This document shows positions 1 to 7,340 of a DNA stretch of 13,369 nucleotides, piece after piece. The first letter of the stretch is position 1. Every line of letters begins with the position of its first letter. The position numbers and the translations under genes were made by a program. Where the stretch lies: contig JACPAW010000021.1 of NCBI GenBank assembly GCA_016180605.1, positions 1 through 13,369 of the forward strand, read 5' to 3'. This stretch comes from Candidatus Omnitrophota bacterium. Lineage in GTDB: Bacteria > Omnitrophota > Gorgyraeia > Aquiviventales > Aquiviventaceae. Below the pieces are notes generated by a model that ran no database searches, was not told the origin of the DNA, and saw nothing but the letters and a program-made list of their open reading frames with translations.

Positions 1-225
1 GCCCGGGCTTTAGTCAATGATCCGGCACTTTTATTGTGCGATGAGCCGACAGGAAACTTGGATTCTCACACGGGAGAGGAGATCATCGAACTGTTAATGA
101 GTTTGCATAGCCGCCAAAAACGGGGTTTGGTCGTGGTAACGCATCATGTTAAGCTGGCAGAGCGAGCGGAGAAGGTGATTGTCCTTGAGGATGGGCGGAT
201 TGTGCAGGAACGAAGCTCGAAATGA
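1..225 (+). CDS. ABC transporter ATP-binding protein, LolD/MacB-like (C-terminal fragment)
   Basis: The reading frame is open from base 1, so the gene begins upstream; the last 74 residues are visible. They start just after the ABC signature, with ARALVNDP, the Walker B/D-loop LLLCDEPTGNLD (residues 10-21 of the fragment) and the H-loop VVVTHH. The wording DEPTGNLD followed by a short C-terminus ending soon after the LEDGRIV strand is typical of the LolD/MacB/FtsE group. Members of this group power lipoprotein release or efflux at the inner membrane of diderm bacteria. The H-loop histidine is followed by a second His where Asp is usual. The partner permease is not in the window, so LolD, MacB and other members of the group cannot be told apart. 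The frame stops at TGA 223-225, 12 bp before a palindromic repeat. Confidence 0.85.
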   Translation, partial: ARALVNDPALLLCDEPTGNLDSHTGEEIIELLMSLHSRQKRGLVVVTHHVKLAERAEKVIVLEDGRIVQERSSK

Positions 226-236
226 AAGCCTCCCGA

Positions 237-290
237 TTCTAGGCTGAAGGCTGTAGGCTAAGGCATTGCCCTAGAGCCTAGAGCCTCGAG
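237..290. repeat. Heptad-word palindrome, TAGGC family
   Basis: The left arm reads as degenerate 7-bp units (TCTAGGC, TGAAGGC, TGTAGGC, TAAGGC) and the right arm as their reverse complements (CTAGAGC, CTAGAGC, CTCGAGC), meeting around 264-268. TCTAGGCT (238-245) is perfectly complementary to AGCCTAGA (275-282). The transcript could fold into a long imperfect hairpin between the ABC gene and ilvE; it has no U-tract, so a classical terminator role is not supported. Closely similar words recur at 12904-12972. Confidence 0.8.
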
Positions 291-322
291 CGAACAAAGG
301 ATTCTTAAACAGAGGGATTATG

Positions 323-1189
323 ATGAGAATCTATTTGAATGGAAAATTTGTGGAGCGTTCACAGGCGCTGATTTCCGTGTTTGACCACGGCCTTTTGTAC
401 GGCGATGGGGTATTCGAAGGAATCCGTTCTTACAACGGGCTCATTTTTAAACTGCAAGAGCACATCGAACGGCTCTTCGAATCGGCCCATACCATCATGC
501 TGAAGATTCCCATGAGCCATTCCGAGTTGACCGATGTCGTCAAACAAAGCCTTCGGATCAACCGATTGCGCGATGCCTATATCCGCTTGGTGGTCACGCG
601 CGGCGAAGGAGACCTGGGTCTGGATCCGCGAAAGTGCGTGCGGCCGACGGTGTTTGTGATCGCGGACAAAATCGAGCTCTATCCCAAGCAGCTCTATGAG
701 CGGGGCCTGGAGCTGATCACGGTAGCCACCCAGCGCAATGTTCCCGAGGCCTTAAACCCGCAGATCAAATCGCTCAACTACCTCAATAACATCCTCGCCA
801 AGATCGAAGCCATCACCGCGGGGTTTGAGGAAGCCATTTTGCTCTCGCACTCTGGCTACGTCACGGAATGCACCGGTGAAAATATCTTTACGGTAAAGGG
901 AAAAGCGTTGCTTACCCCGCCCGCTTATATCGGAGTCCTCCGCGGGATTACGCGCCAGACGGTTATGGGTATCGCCCGGCGTTTTCGCCTTTCGGTGCAG
1001 GAAGAGCTTTTGACGCGCCATGATCTGTTTAACGCGGATGAGGTTTTCCTAACGGGTACCGCTGCGGAGATTGTGCCAGTCGTGAAGATCGATGGCCGCC
1101 TCATCGGGCAGGGAAAGCCAGGTCCCGTCACAAAGAAACTCCAGAAGGCTTTTCGCGAACTGACGAAGACCCAAGGGGTCCGGTATTAA
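323..1189 (+). CDS. ilvE: Branched-chain-amino-acid aminotransferase (class IV PLP enzyme)
   Basis: This PLP enzyme would transfer the amino group between glutamate and the 2-keto acids of Leu, Ile and Val, the last step of their synthesis, in the cytoplasm. It has 288 residues, near the usual size of about 290-310. The fold-type IV hallmarks are present in order: FDHGLLYGDGVFEGIRSY (20-37), IKSLNYLNNILAKIEA with the likely Schiff-base lysine K149, GYVTECTGENIF with E182 placed to contact the pyridine nitrogen, GVLRGITRQTV, and the phosphate-binding segment VFLTGTAAEIVPV. Two ATGs lie in tandem at 320 and 323. The second is preferred because AGAGGG (311-316) is then 6 nt upstream and the protein begins MRIYLNGKFV like its relatives. 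D-amino-acid transaminase or aminodeoxychorismate lyase are related alternatives, but the motif set fits IlvE better. Confidence 0.9.
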   Translation: MRIYLNGKFVERSQALISVFDHGLLYGDGVFEGIRSYNGLIFKLQEHIERLFESAHTIMLKIPMSHSELTDVVKQSLRINRLRDAYIRLVVTRGEGDLGLDPRKCVRPTVFVIADKIELYPKQLYERGLELITVATQRNVPEALNPQIKSLNYLNNILAKIEAITAGFEEAILLSHSGYVTECTGENIFTVKGKALLTPPAYIGVLRGITRQTVMGIARRFRLSVQEELLTRHDLFNADEVFLTGTAAEIVPVVKIDGRLIGQGKPGPVTKKLQKAFRELTKTQGVRY

Positions 1190-1191
1190 AA

Positions 1192-1392
1192 GGCAGCACA
1201 CAGCATCCAGCACACAGCAATCAGAACGGGGACATGAGACAGGATAGAGGTTGGAAGTTAGAGGTTGGAAGTTGGAAAGAGACGAGTGCATTGAGCGATG
1301 AAGTTATTCCAACATCCTACTTCCAAATTCTTACTTCTACCACCCATCATTTTACCCCTCTGTGTGCTGTCTGCTGAGTGCTGTGTGCTAAT
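1192..1392. repeat. Nested double heptad palindrome in the ilvE-mcsA gap
   Basis: This fills most of the 304-bp gene-free stretch 1190-1493. The outer left arm is four 7-bp units (CAGCACA, CAGCATC, CAGCACA, CAGCAAT; 1194-1221) and the outer right arm is units of TGTGTGC type (1361-1389). CAGCACACAG (1194-1203) is perfectly complementary to CTGTGTGCTG (1360-1369). Inside lies a second, unrelated pair: TTGGAAG/TTAGAGG units on the left (about 1243-1278) and TTCCAAC/ATCCTAC/TTCCAAA/TTCTTAC units on the right (1307-1341). So two different words are nested one within the other, all with 7-bp period. The rest of the gap (1393-1493) holds a possible promoter and the mcsA leader. Confidence 0.85.
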
Positions 1393-1405
1393 TCATGCGG
1401 ATACT

Positions 1406-1433
1406 TTGCCAGGCGCAAGAAACCTGGTAGACT
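1406..1433 (+). promoter_or_regulatory. Possible sigma-70-type promoter for mcsA-mcsB-clpC
   Basis: TTGCCA (1406-1411) and TAGACT (1428-1433) are separated by 16 bp. The second hexamer is preceded by TGG (1425-1427), giving an extended -10 look. It lies 60 bp before the mcsA start and just outside the palindrome. The match is moderate, and no CtsR-type direct repeat or CIRCE element was found near it. This is an inference from sequence only. Confidence 0.3.
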
Positions 1434-1493
1434 ATGGTTGCATCAAACCGGGTTCTAATGGGGTTCTATCCCGATAATCAGCGACGGTAAAAT

Positions 1494-2006
1494 ATGTTGT
1501 GCGAATTGTGCAAACAAGTTCAAGCGACGGTTCATCTGACCGAAATCGTCAATGATCAGATGACCGAATTGCATCTGTGCGAAGGCTGCGCGAATCAAAA
1601 AGGCGCTCAAGTCGAGAGCCATTTTGGCCTTGCGGATCTGCTTTCGGGCTTGGCAGACTTCAGCAAACCCTCCGAGACGGAGGAGGTCTCTACTAAATCC
1701 TGCCCCACTTGCGGCATGACCTATGAGGATTTCCGCAAGGTGGGGCGCTTAGGATGTGCGGCCTGCTACCAGACTTTCAAGCGCAGCCTGGGAAGTTTGC
1801 TTAAGCGCATCCACGGATCGCCGATTCATTTGGGCAAGTCTCCGACTCGTTTGGTCAAGCCGGCCAAGGCAAAATCAGAGCTGGCGGAGTTAAAACGCCG
1901 CTTGGGCCGCGCGATTGAAAAGGAAGAATTCGAAGAAGCGGCACGCCTACGGGATTTGATCCGCAAGATGGAGCAGGAACAGCAAAAGCCGAAGAAAGCA
2001 TCCTAA
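1494..2006 (+). CDS. mcsA: McsA-like zinc-finger protein with UVR domain
   Basis: This is a 170-residue adaptor that in Bacillus activates the arginine kinase McsB and links it to ClpC. It has four CxxC pairs, C3/C6, C29/C32, C70/C73 and C88/C91, enough for two zinc sites. A C-terminal UVR motif (about 130-160, LKRRLGRAIEKEEFEEAARL) is of the kind used to contact UvrB or Clp proteins. Length and domain order match McsA. The ATG at 1494 is chosen because the first zinc pair follows immediately (MLCELCK); its Shine-Dalgarno sequence is weak. The stop overlaps the mcsB start by one base (TAATG), implying coupled translation. No ctsR precedes it, although ctsR is first in the equivalent Bacillus operon. 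Confidence 0.9.
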   Translation: MLCELCKQVQATVHLTEIVNDQMTELHLCEGCANQKGAQVESHFGLADLLSGLADFSKPSETEEVSTKSCPTCGMTYEDFRKVGRLGCAACYQTFKRSLGSLLKRIHGSPIHLGKSPTRLVKPAKAKSELAELKRRLGRAIEKEEFEEAARLRDLIRKMEQEQQKPKKAS

Positions 2007-3067
2007 TGGCAAAAGAACTCGATCAGCTGCTCAAGCAAACCAGCGAATGGCTGCGGGGTGTTGGACCTATGTCCGATATCGTCATGTCCAGCCGCATTCG
2101 TTTGGCGCGCAATTTGGAATCGTTTCCGTTTGCCACTCGTGCAAATAAGAGTTCTCAGGCAGGGGTGCTGCAGGCAGTAAAAGAGGCTTTGTTGCATTGT
2201 GAGGCGCTCAAACAGCCTTTGATCTTTGAAATGGCCAGCCTCGATGAAGTCGACCGTCAATTTCTCGTCGAGCGCCATCTCGTTAGCCGCGAACAAATCG
2301 TTCATACCGATCATAAAGCGGTGGCCATTGGCCTAGGCGAAGTGATCAGTATTATGATCAATGAGGAAGACCATCTGCGCATCCAGGTGATGCAGTCTGG
2401 GTTGAACCTGGAGGATGCTTGGGGGTTAATCGATGCGCTGGATGATGAGCTCTCCGAATTGTTACCCTATGCCTATTCCAGCGACTGGGGATATCTGACT
2501 TGCTGCCCCACCAATACCGGAACCGGCCTTAGAGGTTCCGTCATGGCGCATTTGCCCGCTCTGGTCATCACCAAGCAAATCAGTAAGGTGCTCCACACCA
2601 TTACCAAGCTCGGTTTGACGGCTCGGGGCCTATTCGGCGAGGGGACCGAAGCTTCGGGAAACTTTTTCCAGATTTCCAACCAGGTCTCCATGGGCCGCTC
2701 AGAAGATGAAATCATCGAGAGCATCGACCGGATCCTGAAGGAAGTCATCCATCAGGAGCAGGCGGCTCGCGAAGCGCTCATGACGAACAATCGCGCGCAA
2801 CTGGAAGACCGCATCTGGCGGGCGTTCGGTATCCTGCGCTATGCCAAAACGATGAGTTCCACCGAGGCTTTAGACCTTTTTTCCGCAGTCAGGCTGGGGG
2901 TGGATCTTAAAATCATGAACGGTTTGGACCGTTCCATTGTGAATGAGCTTTTTCTTTTCTCGCAACCGGCGCATTTGCAAAAGCTGGAGGCTAAATCCCT
3001 TTCAGCCAAGGACCGGGATCTGACGCGCGCGCAACTGATCCGGCAGCGACTGGGCGGGAAAAGCTAA
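2006..3067 (+). CDS. mcsB: Protein-arginine kinase McsB
   Basis: This phosphagen-kinase-fold enzyme phosphorylates arginine side chains, marking proteins for ClpC-ClpP degradation in organisms where it has been studied. The 353 residues contain VMSSRIRLARNL (26-37), the NEEDH loop (119-123), LTCCPTNTGTGLRGSV with the reactive-cysteine position C167, and RGLFGEGTEASGNFFQISNQ with the catalytic-type E212. The C-terminal RDLTRA at 337-342 matches the RDxxRA phosphoarginine-binding allosteric motif known in McsB; creatine and arginine kinases acting on small metabolites lack it. The position after the usual single active-site Cys is preceded by a second Cys (CC), which is a minor variation. It is translationally coupled to mcsA and is followed 37 bp later by clpC. 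Confidence 0.95.
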   Translation: MAKELDQLLKQTSEWLRGVGPMSDIVMSSRIRLARNLESFPFATRANKSSQAGVLQAVKEALLHCEALKQPLIFEMASLDEVDRQFLVERHLVSREQIVHTDHKAVAIGLGEVISIMINEEDHLRIQVMQSGLNLEDAWGLIDALDDELSELLPYAYSSDWGYLTCCPTNTGTGLRGSVMAHLPALVITKQISKVLHTITKLGLTARGLFGEGTEASGNFFQISNQVSMGRSEDEIIESIDRILKEVIHQEQAAREALMTNNRAQLEDRIWRAFGILRYAKTMSSTEALDLFSAVRLGVDLKIMNGLDRSIVNELFLFSQPAHLQKLEAKSLSAKDRDLTRAQLIRQRLGGKS

Positions 3068-3104
3068 GAAAGAGGAAGTCCGATCGTCAACAACGGGGTG
3101 CCCC

Positions 3105-5564
3105 ATGTTCAATAAATTCACAGAGCGTGCACGGAAAGTCATTCTCCTTGCAAAGGAGGAGGCAAAACGGTTCAACCACGACTACATTGGAACAGAGCAC
3201 ATTCTCCTGGGCTTGATCCGCGAAGGAGAAGGGGTCGCGGCAGCAGTGTTGCAAAAGCTGGGTCTGTCGCCTGAGAAAATCCGCTTGGAAGTGGAAAAGC
3301 TCGTTCAGAGCGGTCCCAGTACCATGGTTTCGGGGGACATTCCTTTTACTCCCAAGGCGAAAAAAGTCATTGAGCTGGCCATGGAGGAAGCACGCAGCTT
3401 GGGCCACAACTATATCGGCACCGAGCATCTTTTGCTGGGCCTAATCCGCGAGGGAGAAGGAGTGGCCTCCCAGGTGCTCATGAATCTGGGGCTGGATTTA
3501 AACCGCGTGCGTAATGAAGTGATTACCCTCTTGGGCTCTTCCAGTCCGGCTTCCGGAACGGGTGCGCCGGGCGGGGCTCGGACGAAAACGCCGGCACTGG
3601 ATGCTTTTGGGCGAGACTTAACGCAGCTTGCCCGGGAAGGAAAGCTGGATCCTGTCATCGGACGAGGAGAAGAGATCGAGCGGGTCATCCAAATCTTGGC
3701 ACGCCGCACCAAAAATAATCCGGTACTGCTTGGAGAAGCGGGTGTGGGAAAGACGGCCATCGTGGAAGGACTGGCCCAGCGCATCATCAAGGGAGATATC
3801 CCGGAAATTTTGCGCGATAAGCGTGTCATCATCTTGGACTTGGCTCTTATGGTTGCGGGTACCAAGTACCGCGGCCAATTTGAAGAGCGCATCAAGGCCG
3901 TCATGGATGAAATCCGCCGCAACGAGAACGTCATGCTCTTTATCGATGAGCTCCACACGCTCGTCGGTGCCGGTTCCGCAGAAGGAGCCATCGACGCTTC
4001 GAATATCCTCAAGCCGGCACTTTCTCGCGGCGAAATCCAGTGCATCGGAGCCACAACGCTGGATGAGTACCGGAAATATATCGAAAAAGACGCGGCACTG
4101 GAGCGGCGTTTCCAAACCATCCTGGTCGAGCCGCCGTCAGTCAGCGAGACCATCGAGATCTTAAAGGGGCTGCGCGATAAGTACGAAGCCCACCATCGCG
4201 TCAAATACCTCGATGAGGCGCTGGAAGTGGCAGCGAAATTATCGGATCGCTATGTCGCCGGGCGGTTCCTTCCGGATAAAGCAATCGACTTAATCGATGA
4301 GTCCGGTTCTCGGGCGCGCTTGTCCGTTCTGACGATGCCGCCTGAAATCAAGCAGTTGGAAGAGCGTATCGAACAGATCCGAAAAGAGAAGGAAGCGGCT
4401 ATCAAAGGGCAAGATTTTGAGTTGGCAGCTTCGCTGCGCGATCAGGAGCGGGAAGCTCGAGAGCAATTGGAAAAGATCAAAGGGGAGTGGAAGAAGACCA
4501 AGGGCGAAGCCATGCCGGTTATCAGCGCTGAGGACATCGCCGTGGTTCTCTCGAAATGGACCGGCATTCCGCTCGTACGCCTGGAACAAAAAGAAACCGA
4601 ACGGCTCCTTAAGATGGAGGAGAATCTCCATAAGCGGGTTATCGGACAGGAAGAAGCCATTGCCGCGATTGCCCGAGCCATCCGGCGCTCGCGCGCGGGA
4701 ATTAAGGATCCCCGTCGTCCTATCGGCTCGTTTGTCTTCTTGGGCCCTACGGGTGTGGGGAAGACACTCTTGGCCCGTGCTTTGGCGGAATTCCTTTTTG
4801 GTGATGAAGAAGCACTCGTCCAACTGGACATGTCCGAGTACATGGAGAAATTCAATGTTTCCCGCCTGGTAGGAGCCCCTCCGGGTTATGTCGGATATGA
4901 AGAAGGCGGCCAGTTGACGGAGCGCATCCGTCGCCGGCCTTACTCGGTGGTCTTGCTCGATGAAATCGAAAAAGCGCACCCGGATGTATTCAATCTCCTC
5001 CTGCAAGTGCTCGAGGAGGGAAGATTGACGGATAGTTTCGGACGAAGGGTGGACTTCCGTAATACCGTCTTGATTATGACATCTAACCTGGGGGCGGAAC
5101 TGCTCAAGCGCCAGGGTAGCATTGGTTTTGCCCCTGCCTCGCAGGAAGTGACCTTTGAGAAAATGAAGGGGCAGCTGATGGATGAAGTCAAGCGCACCTT
5201 TAAACCGGAGTTCTTAAACCGCATCGATGAGGTGATTGTCTTCCATCCGCTCTCCCACGATGATTTAGTGCGCATCGTGGAGCTGGAAATCAACATGGTG
5301 AAGGATCGGATGCAAGAGCAGGGAATCACAATCGAGCTGGATGCCTCTGCAAAAGACTTCCTGGTGGAAAGAGGGTTTGACCAAATTTACGGCGCGCGTC
5401 CTTTGAAGCGGGTCATCCAGCGGTTCGTAGAAGACCCGCTGGCAGAAGCCGTGATTGCAAAACGCGTCAAGCCCGGTGCTGTCGTTCGGATGTCCCGCAA
5501 GTTCGACACACTGGATTTTGAGGAACAAGCACCCGTTATTCCCTCTGCTCCTGCGGCACCCTGA
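3105..5564 (+). CDS. clpC: AAA+ unfoldase ClpC
   Basis: This is a ring-forming ATP-dependent unfoldase that feeds substrates to ClpP. The 819 residues show two Clp-N repeats (about 4-65 and 80-143, each with a YIGTEH motif), first AAA module with Walker A GEAGVGKT (210-217), Walker B VMLFIDE (276-282) and arginine finger region RR (334-335). The middle domain carries a UVR-like coiled stretch (about 413-460). The second AAA module has GPTGVGKT (547-554), VVLLDE (615-620), sensor TSN (659-661) and GARPLKR (763-769). IGF (673-675) sits where ClpA/ClpC/ClpX carry the ClpP-docking tripeptide, so it should be a protease partner rather than a ClpB-type disaggregase. The start at 3105 is preceded by GGGGTG (3095-3100). 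The tail ends in a Pro/Ala-rich stretch. No clpP is in the window. Confidence 0.97.
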   Translation: MFNKFTERARKVILLAKEEAKRFNHDYIGTEHILLGLIREGEGVAAAVLQKLGLSPEKIRLEVEKLVQSGPSTMVSGDIPFTPKAKKVIELAMEEARSLGHNYIGTEHLLLGLIREGEGVASQVLMNLGLDLNRVRNEVITLLGSSSPASGTGAPGGARTKTPALDAFGRDLTQLAREGKLDPVIGRGEEIERVIQILARRTKNNPVLLGEAGVGKTAIVEGLAQRIIKGDIPEILRDKRVIILDLALMVAGTKYRGQFEERIKAVMDEIRRNENVMLFIDELHTLVGAGSAEGAIDASNILKPALSRGEIQCIGATTLDEYRKYIEKDAALERRFQTILVEPPSVSETIEILKGLRDKYEAHHRVKYLDEALEVAAKLSDRYVAGRFLPDKAIDLIDESGSRARLSVLTMPPEIKQLEERIEQIRKEKEAAIKGQDFELAASLRDQEREAREQLEKIKGEWKKTKGEAMPVISAEDIAVVLSKWTGIPLVRLEQKETERLLKMEENLHKRVIGQEEAIAAIARAIRRSRAGIKDPRRPIGSFVFLGPTGVGKTLLARALAEFLFGDEEALVQLDMSEYMEKFNVSRLVGAPPGYVGYEEGGQLTERIRRRPYSVVLLDEIEKAHPDVFNLLLQVLEEGRLTDSFGRRVDFRNTVLIMTSNLGAELLKRQGSIGFAPASQEVTFEKMKGQLMDEVKRTFKPEFLNRIDEVIVFHPLSHDDLVRIVELEINMVKDRMQEQGITIELDASAKDFLVERGFDQIYGARPLKRVIQRFVEDPLAEAVIAKRVKPGAVVRMSRKFDTLDFEEQAPVIPSAPAAP

Positions 5565-5568
5565 ACCC

Positions 5569-6375
5569 ATGATCGGCCGACTGTCCAGCTCCTTCCTCCA
5601 GACGACGGCTGCTGCAGGGGCCTGGGCGGTCGATCTTTTCTGGTACGCAGGAAGCCTCACCTTGCTCTTTACCCAAACTTTAGGAGGGGCTTTTTGCCGG
5701 CCGCTCCGGGGCAAGGCGATCATGGAGGAGTTGTTTAAGGTCGGGGTCAAGTCCTGGTTCATCGTTGCTGTCTCTTCGCTCTTCATCGGGATGGTGCTTG
5801 CTTTTCAAAGCGCCTACCAGATGAAGAAACTCGCCGCTGAAGTTTACATCGCAAGCCTCGTTGCCCTCTCGGTCGTCCGCGAAATTGGCCCCGTCATGAC
5901 GGCGTTAATTGTGGCCGGCCGGGTGGGTTCTGCCATTGCCGCTGAATTAGGCACGATGAAGGTGACCGAACAAATCGATGCCCTGATGACCCTGGCGGCG
6001 GATCCAGTGCGATTTCTTGTCGTGCCGCGCTTCTTGGCATTGATCGTGGCACTCCCCCTTCTGACTCTCTGGGCGGATGCCATCGGAATTTTGGGAGGAT
6101 TCATCGTGGGAACCGTAAAGCTTGGCGTATTGCCAAGTTTATATTGGAAGATGACGACGATCCCGCTGGTTTTCAAGGACTTGTTCTCCGGCTTGCTCAA
6201 AGCCTTTTTGTTCGGAATGATCATCTGTATCGTGAGCTGTTTTGAGGGTTTCCGCACGGAAGGGGGAGCGGAGGGAGTTGGCCGTTCCACGACGGTTGCG
6301 GTCGTGACATCCTTTATCCTTATTATCACGGCAGATTGCATTTGCACCGCATTGTTCTACTTTGTCTGGCGGTAA
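5569..6375 (+). CDS. mlaE: MlaE-type ABC transporter permease (phospholipid trafficking)
   Basis: This is the inner-membrane permease of an MCE/Mla lipid transporter that moves phospholipid between inner and outer membranes. The 268 residues are very hydrophobic with about five to six membrane segments. The family signatures are present: VVREIGPVMTALIVAGRVGS (102-121) followed by AAELGTMKVTEQIDAL, and CFEGFRTEGGAEGVGRSTT (224-242). The start at 5569 is 4 bp after the clpC stop and gives normal family length; an upstream in-frame ATG at 5455 lies wholly inside clpC and would add 38 residues with no family resemblance. No clear Shine-Dalgarno is visible, so translation is probably coupled to clpC. 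Its position after clpC is not part of the Bacillus order. Confidence 0.92.
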   Translation: MIGRLSSSFLQTTAAAGAWAVDLFWYAGSLTLLFTQTLGGAFCRPLRGKAIMEELFKVGVKSWFIVAVSSLFIGMVLAFQSAYQMKKLAAEVYIASLVALSVVREIGPVMTALIVAGRVGSAIAAELGTMKVTEQIDALMTLAADPVRFLVVPRFLALIVALPLLTLWADAIGILGGFIVGTVKLGVLPSLYWKMTTIPLVFKDLFSGLLKAFLFGMIICIVSCFEGFRTEGGAEGVGRSTTVAVVTSFILIITADCICTALFYFVWR

Positions 6376-6382
6376 CCAGTTT

Positions 6383-6505
6383 GCGCGTAAACGCGTGAGC
6401 GCGTGATCGCGTTAACGCGTTTAGAACATTTTGAAACCAACGTGCTAACCCATTCACCCGTTCACTCGTTCACCCGTTCACGCGCAAACGCGCTCACGCG
6501 TTCAC
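6383..6505. repeat. Octamer-word palindrome between mlaE and mlaF
   Basis: The left arm is five 8-bp units (GCGCGTAA, ACGCGTGA, GCGCGTGA, TCGCGTTA, ACGCGTTT; 6383-6422) and the right arm seven units (CCATTCAC, CCGTTCAC, TCGTTCAC, CCGTTCAC, GCGCAAAC, GCGCTCAC, GCGTTCAC; 6450-6505), which are the same word, about CGCGTGAA, reverse-complemented. A 15-bp stretch at 6390-6404 is perfectly complementary to 6488-6502. It occupies almost the whole 136-bp gap and ends 6 bp before the mlaF ATG. Confidence 0.92.
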
Positions 6506-6511
6506 GCAACC

Positions 6512-7315
6512 ATGATTGAAATCCGTGACTTATCGAAATCGTTCGAGGAGCACAAGGTCCTGGAGCGCGTCAATTTGACGATTCGCTCCGGGGAAACCAT
6601 GGTGATCATCGGGCGCTCCGGCTGTGGCAAGTCCGTCCTTTTGAAGCACATCATCGGCCTCATCAAGCCCGACTCCGGAACCGTGCGAGTCGACGGGGTG
6701 GAAGTGCCCCGTGTCAGCGGTCCGGAGCTGGACCGCTTACGGTTGCGATTCGGGATGCTGTTTCAAGGGGCAGCCCTTTTCGATTCCATGACCGTTGATG
6801 AAAATGTCGGTTTTCCCCTGCGGGAACACACAACCTTATCCGACAGCGCTATCCGCCAGCGGGGTGAGGAGTGCCTTCAGTTGGTTGGATTGCAGGGAAT
6901 CGAGGAGCTCTATCCTTCAGAGCTTTCCGGCGGGATGCGCAAGCGCGCGGGCTTAGCCCGAGCCCTGGCAATGAGTCCGGAGATGGTGTTGTACGATGAG
7001 CCCACAACCGGTGTGGACCCGATCATGGGAGACGTGATCAATGATCTGATTATTGCCTTGCGCGATCGGCTGAAGGTGACTTCGGTTGTGGTCACCCATG
7101 ATATGCGAAGCGCTTACAAAGTGGCAGACCGAATCGCCATGCTTTACAATGGGGGCATTATTGCGGTTGGCACCCCGGAAGAAATCCGTGGGTCTTCCAA
7201 CGCGGTCGTACAGCAGTTCATTAAAGGAGAGGCGGTCGGCCCCATTCAGGAAGGACTGCCCGATCGCCGAGTGCTTTCGCGTTGGACGCCGGGCGCTCGG
7301 TTAGGGTTGCGGTAG
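6512..7315 (+). CDS. mlaF: MlaF-type ABC transporter ATPase
   Basis: This is the cytoplasmic ATPase that drives the MlaE permease. The 267 residues carry Walker A GRSGCGKS (34-41), Q-loop MLFQGAALFDSMTVDENVGF (82-101), signature LSGGM (138-142), Walker B/D-loop MVLYDEPTTGVDP (158-170) and H-loop VVVTHD with H196. The text around the Q-loop and GVDPIMG is characteristic of the MlaF/Mkl group rather than of importers. The ATG at 6512 comes directly after the octamer palindrome and has no Shine-Dalgarno sequence. The C-terminal ~30 residues are Arg/Gly/Pro-rich and look poorly conserved. mlaD follows after 25 bp. Confidence 0.94.
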   Translation: MIEIRDLSKSFEEHKVLERVNLTIRSGETMVIIGRSGCGKSVLLKHIIGLIKPDSGTVRVDGVEVPRVSGPELDRLRLRFGMLFQGAALFDSMTVDENVGFPLREHTTLSDSAIRQRGEECLQLVGLQGIEELYPSELSGGMRKRAGLARALAMSPEMVLYDEPTTGVDPIMGDVINDLIIALRDRLKVTSVVVTHDMRSAYKVADRIAMLYNGGIIAVGTPEEIRGSSNAVVQQFIKGEAVGPIQEGLPDRRVLSRWTPGARLGLR

Positions 7316-7323
7316 CGATTATT

Positions 7324-7333
7324 AAAGGGAGGT
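7324..7333 (+). promoter_or_regulatory. Strong Shine-Dalgarno of mlaD
   Basis: AAAGGGAGGT ends 7 nt before the ATG at 7341. It is the clearest ribosome binding site in the window and contrasts with mlaF, ispD, ispF and cysS, whose starts follow repeats and lack one. Confidence 0.8.
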
Positions 7334-7340
7334 TTCTGCA

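Noticed and set aside
237..290. Intrinsic terminator for the ABC ATPase gene
   Set aside because: The palindrome is long enough to form a hairpin but is not followed by a T-run, so it was listed as a repeat instead.
1376..1390. Possible CIRCE-like text (GAGTGCTG...GTGCTAA)
   Set aside because: The GAGTGCTAA half is interrupted, the 9-bp spacer arrangement with TTAGCACTC is missing, and the bases belong to the heptad array.
3410..4204. 264-residue open frame on the minus strand inside clpC, and similar long antisense frames in radA, mlaE and mlaD
   Set aside because: They lie antisense to genes with clear domain motifs and have Ser/Arg-rich composition typical of reading the complement of a coding frame. 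No recognisable domain or ribosome binding site.
5455..5568. Upstream ATG extending mlaE by 38 residues into clpC
   Set aside because: The extension lies wholly within clpC coding sequence, has no MlaE-like or membrane-targeting features, and ATG 5569 gives normal family length right after the clpC stop.
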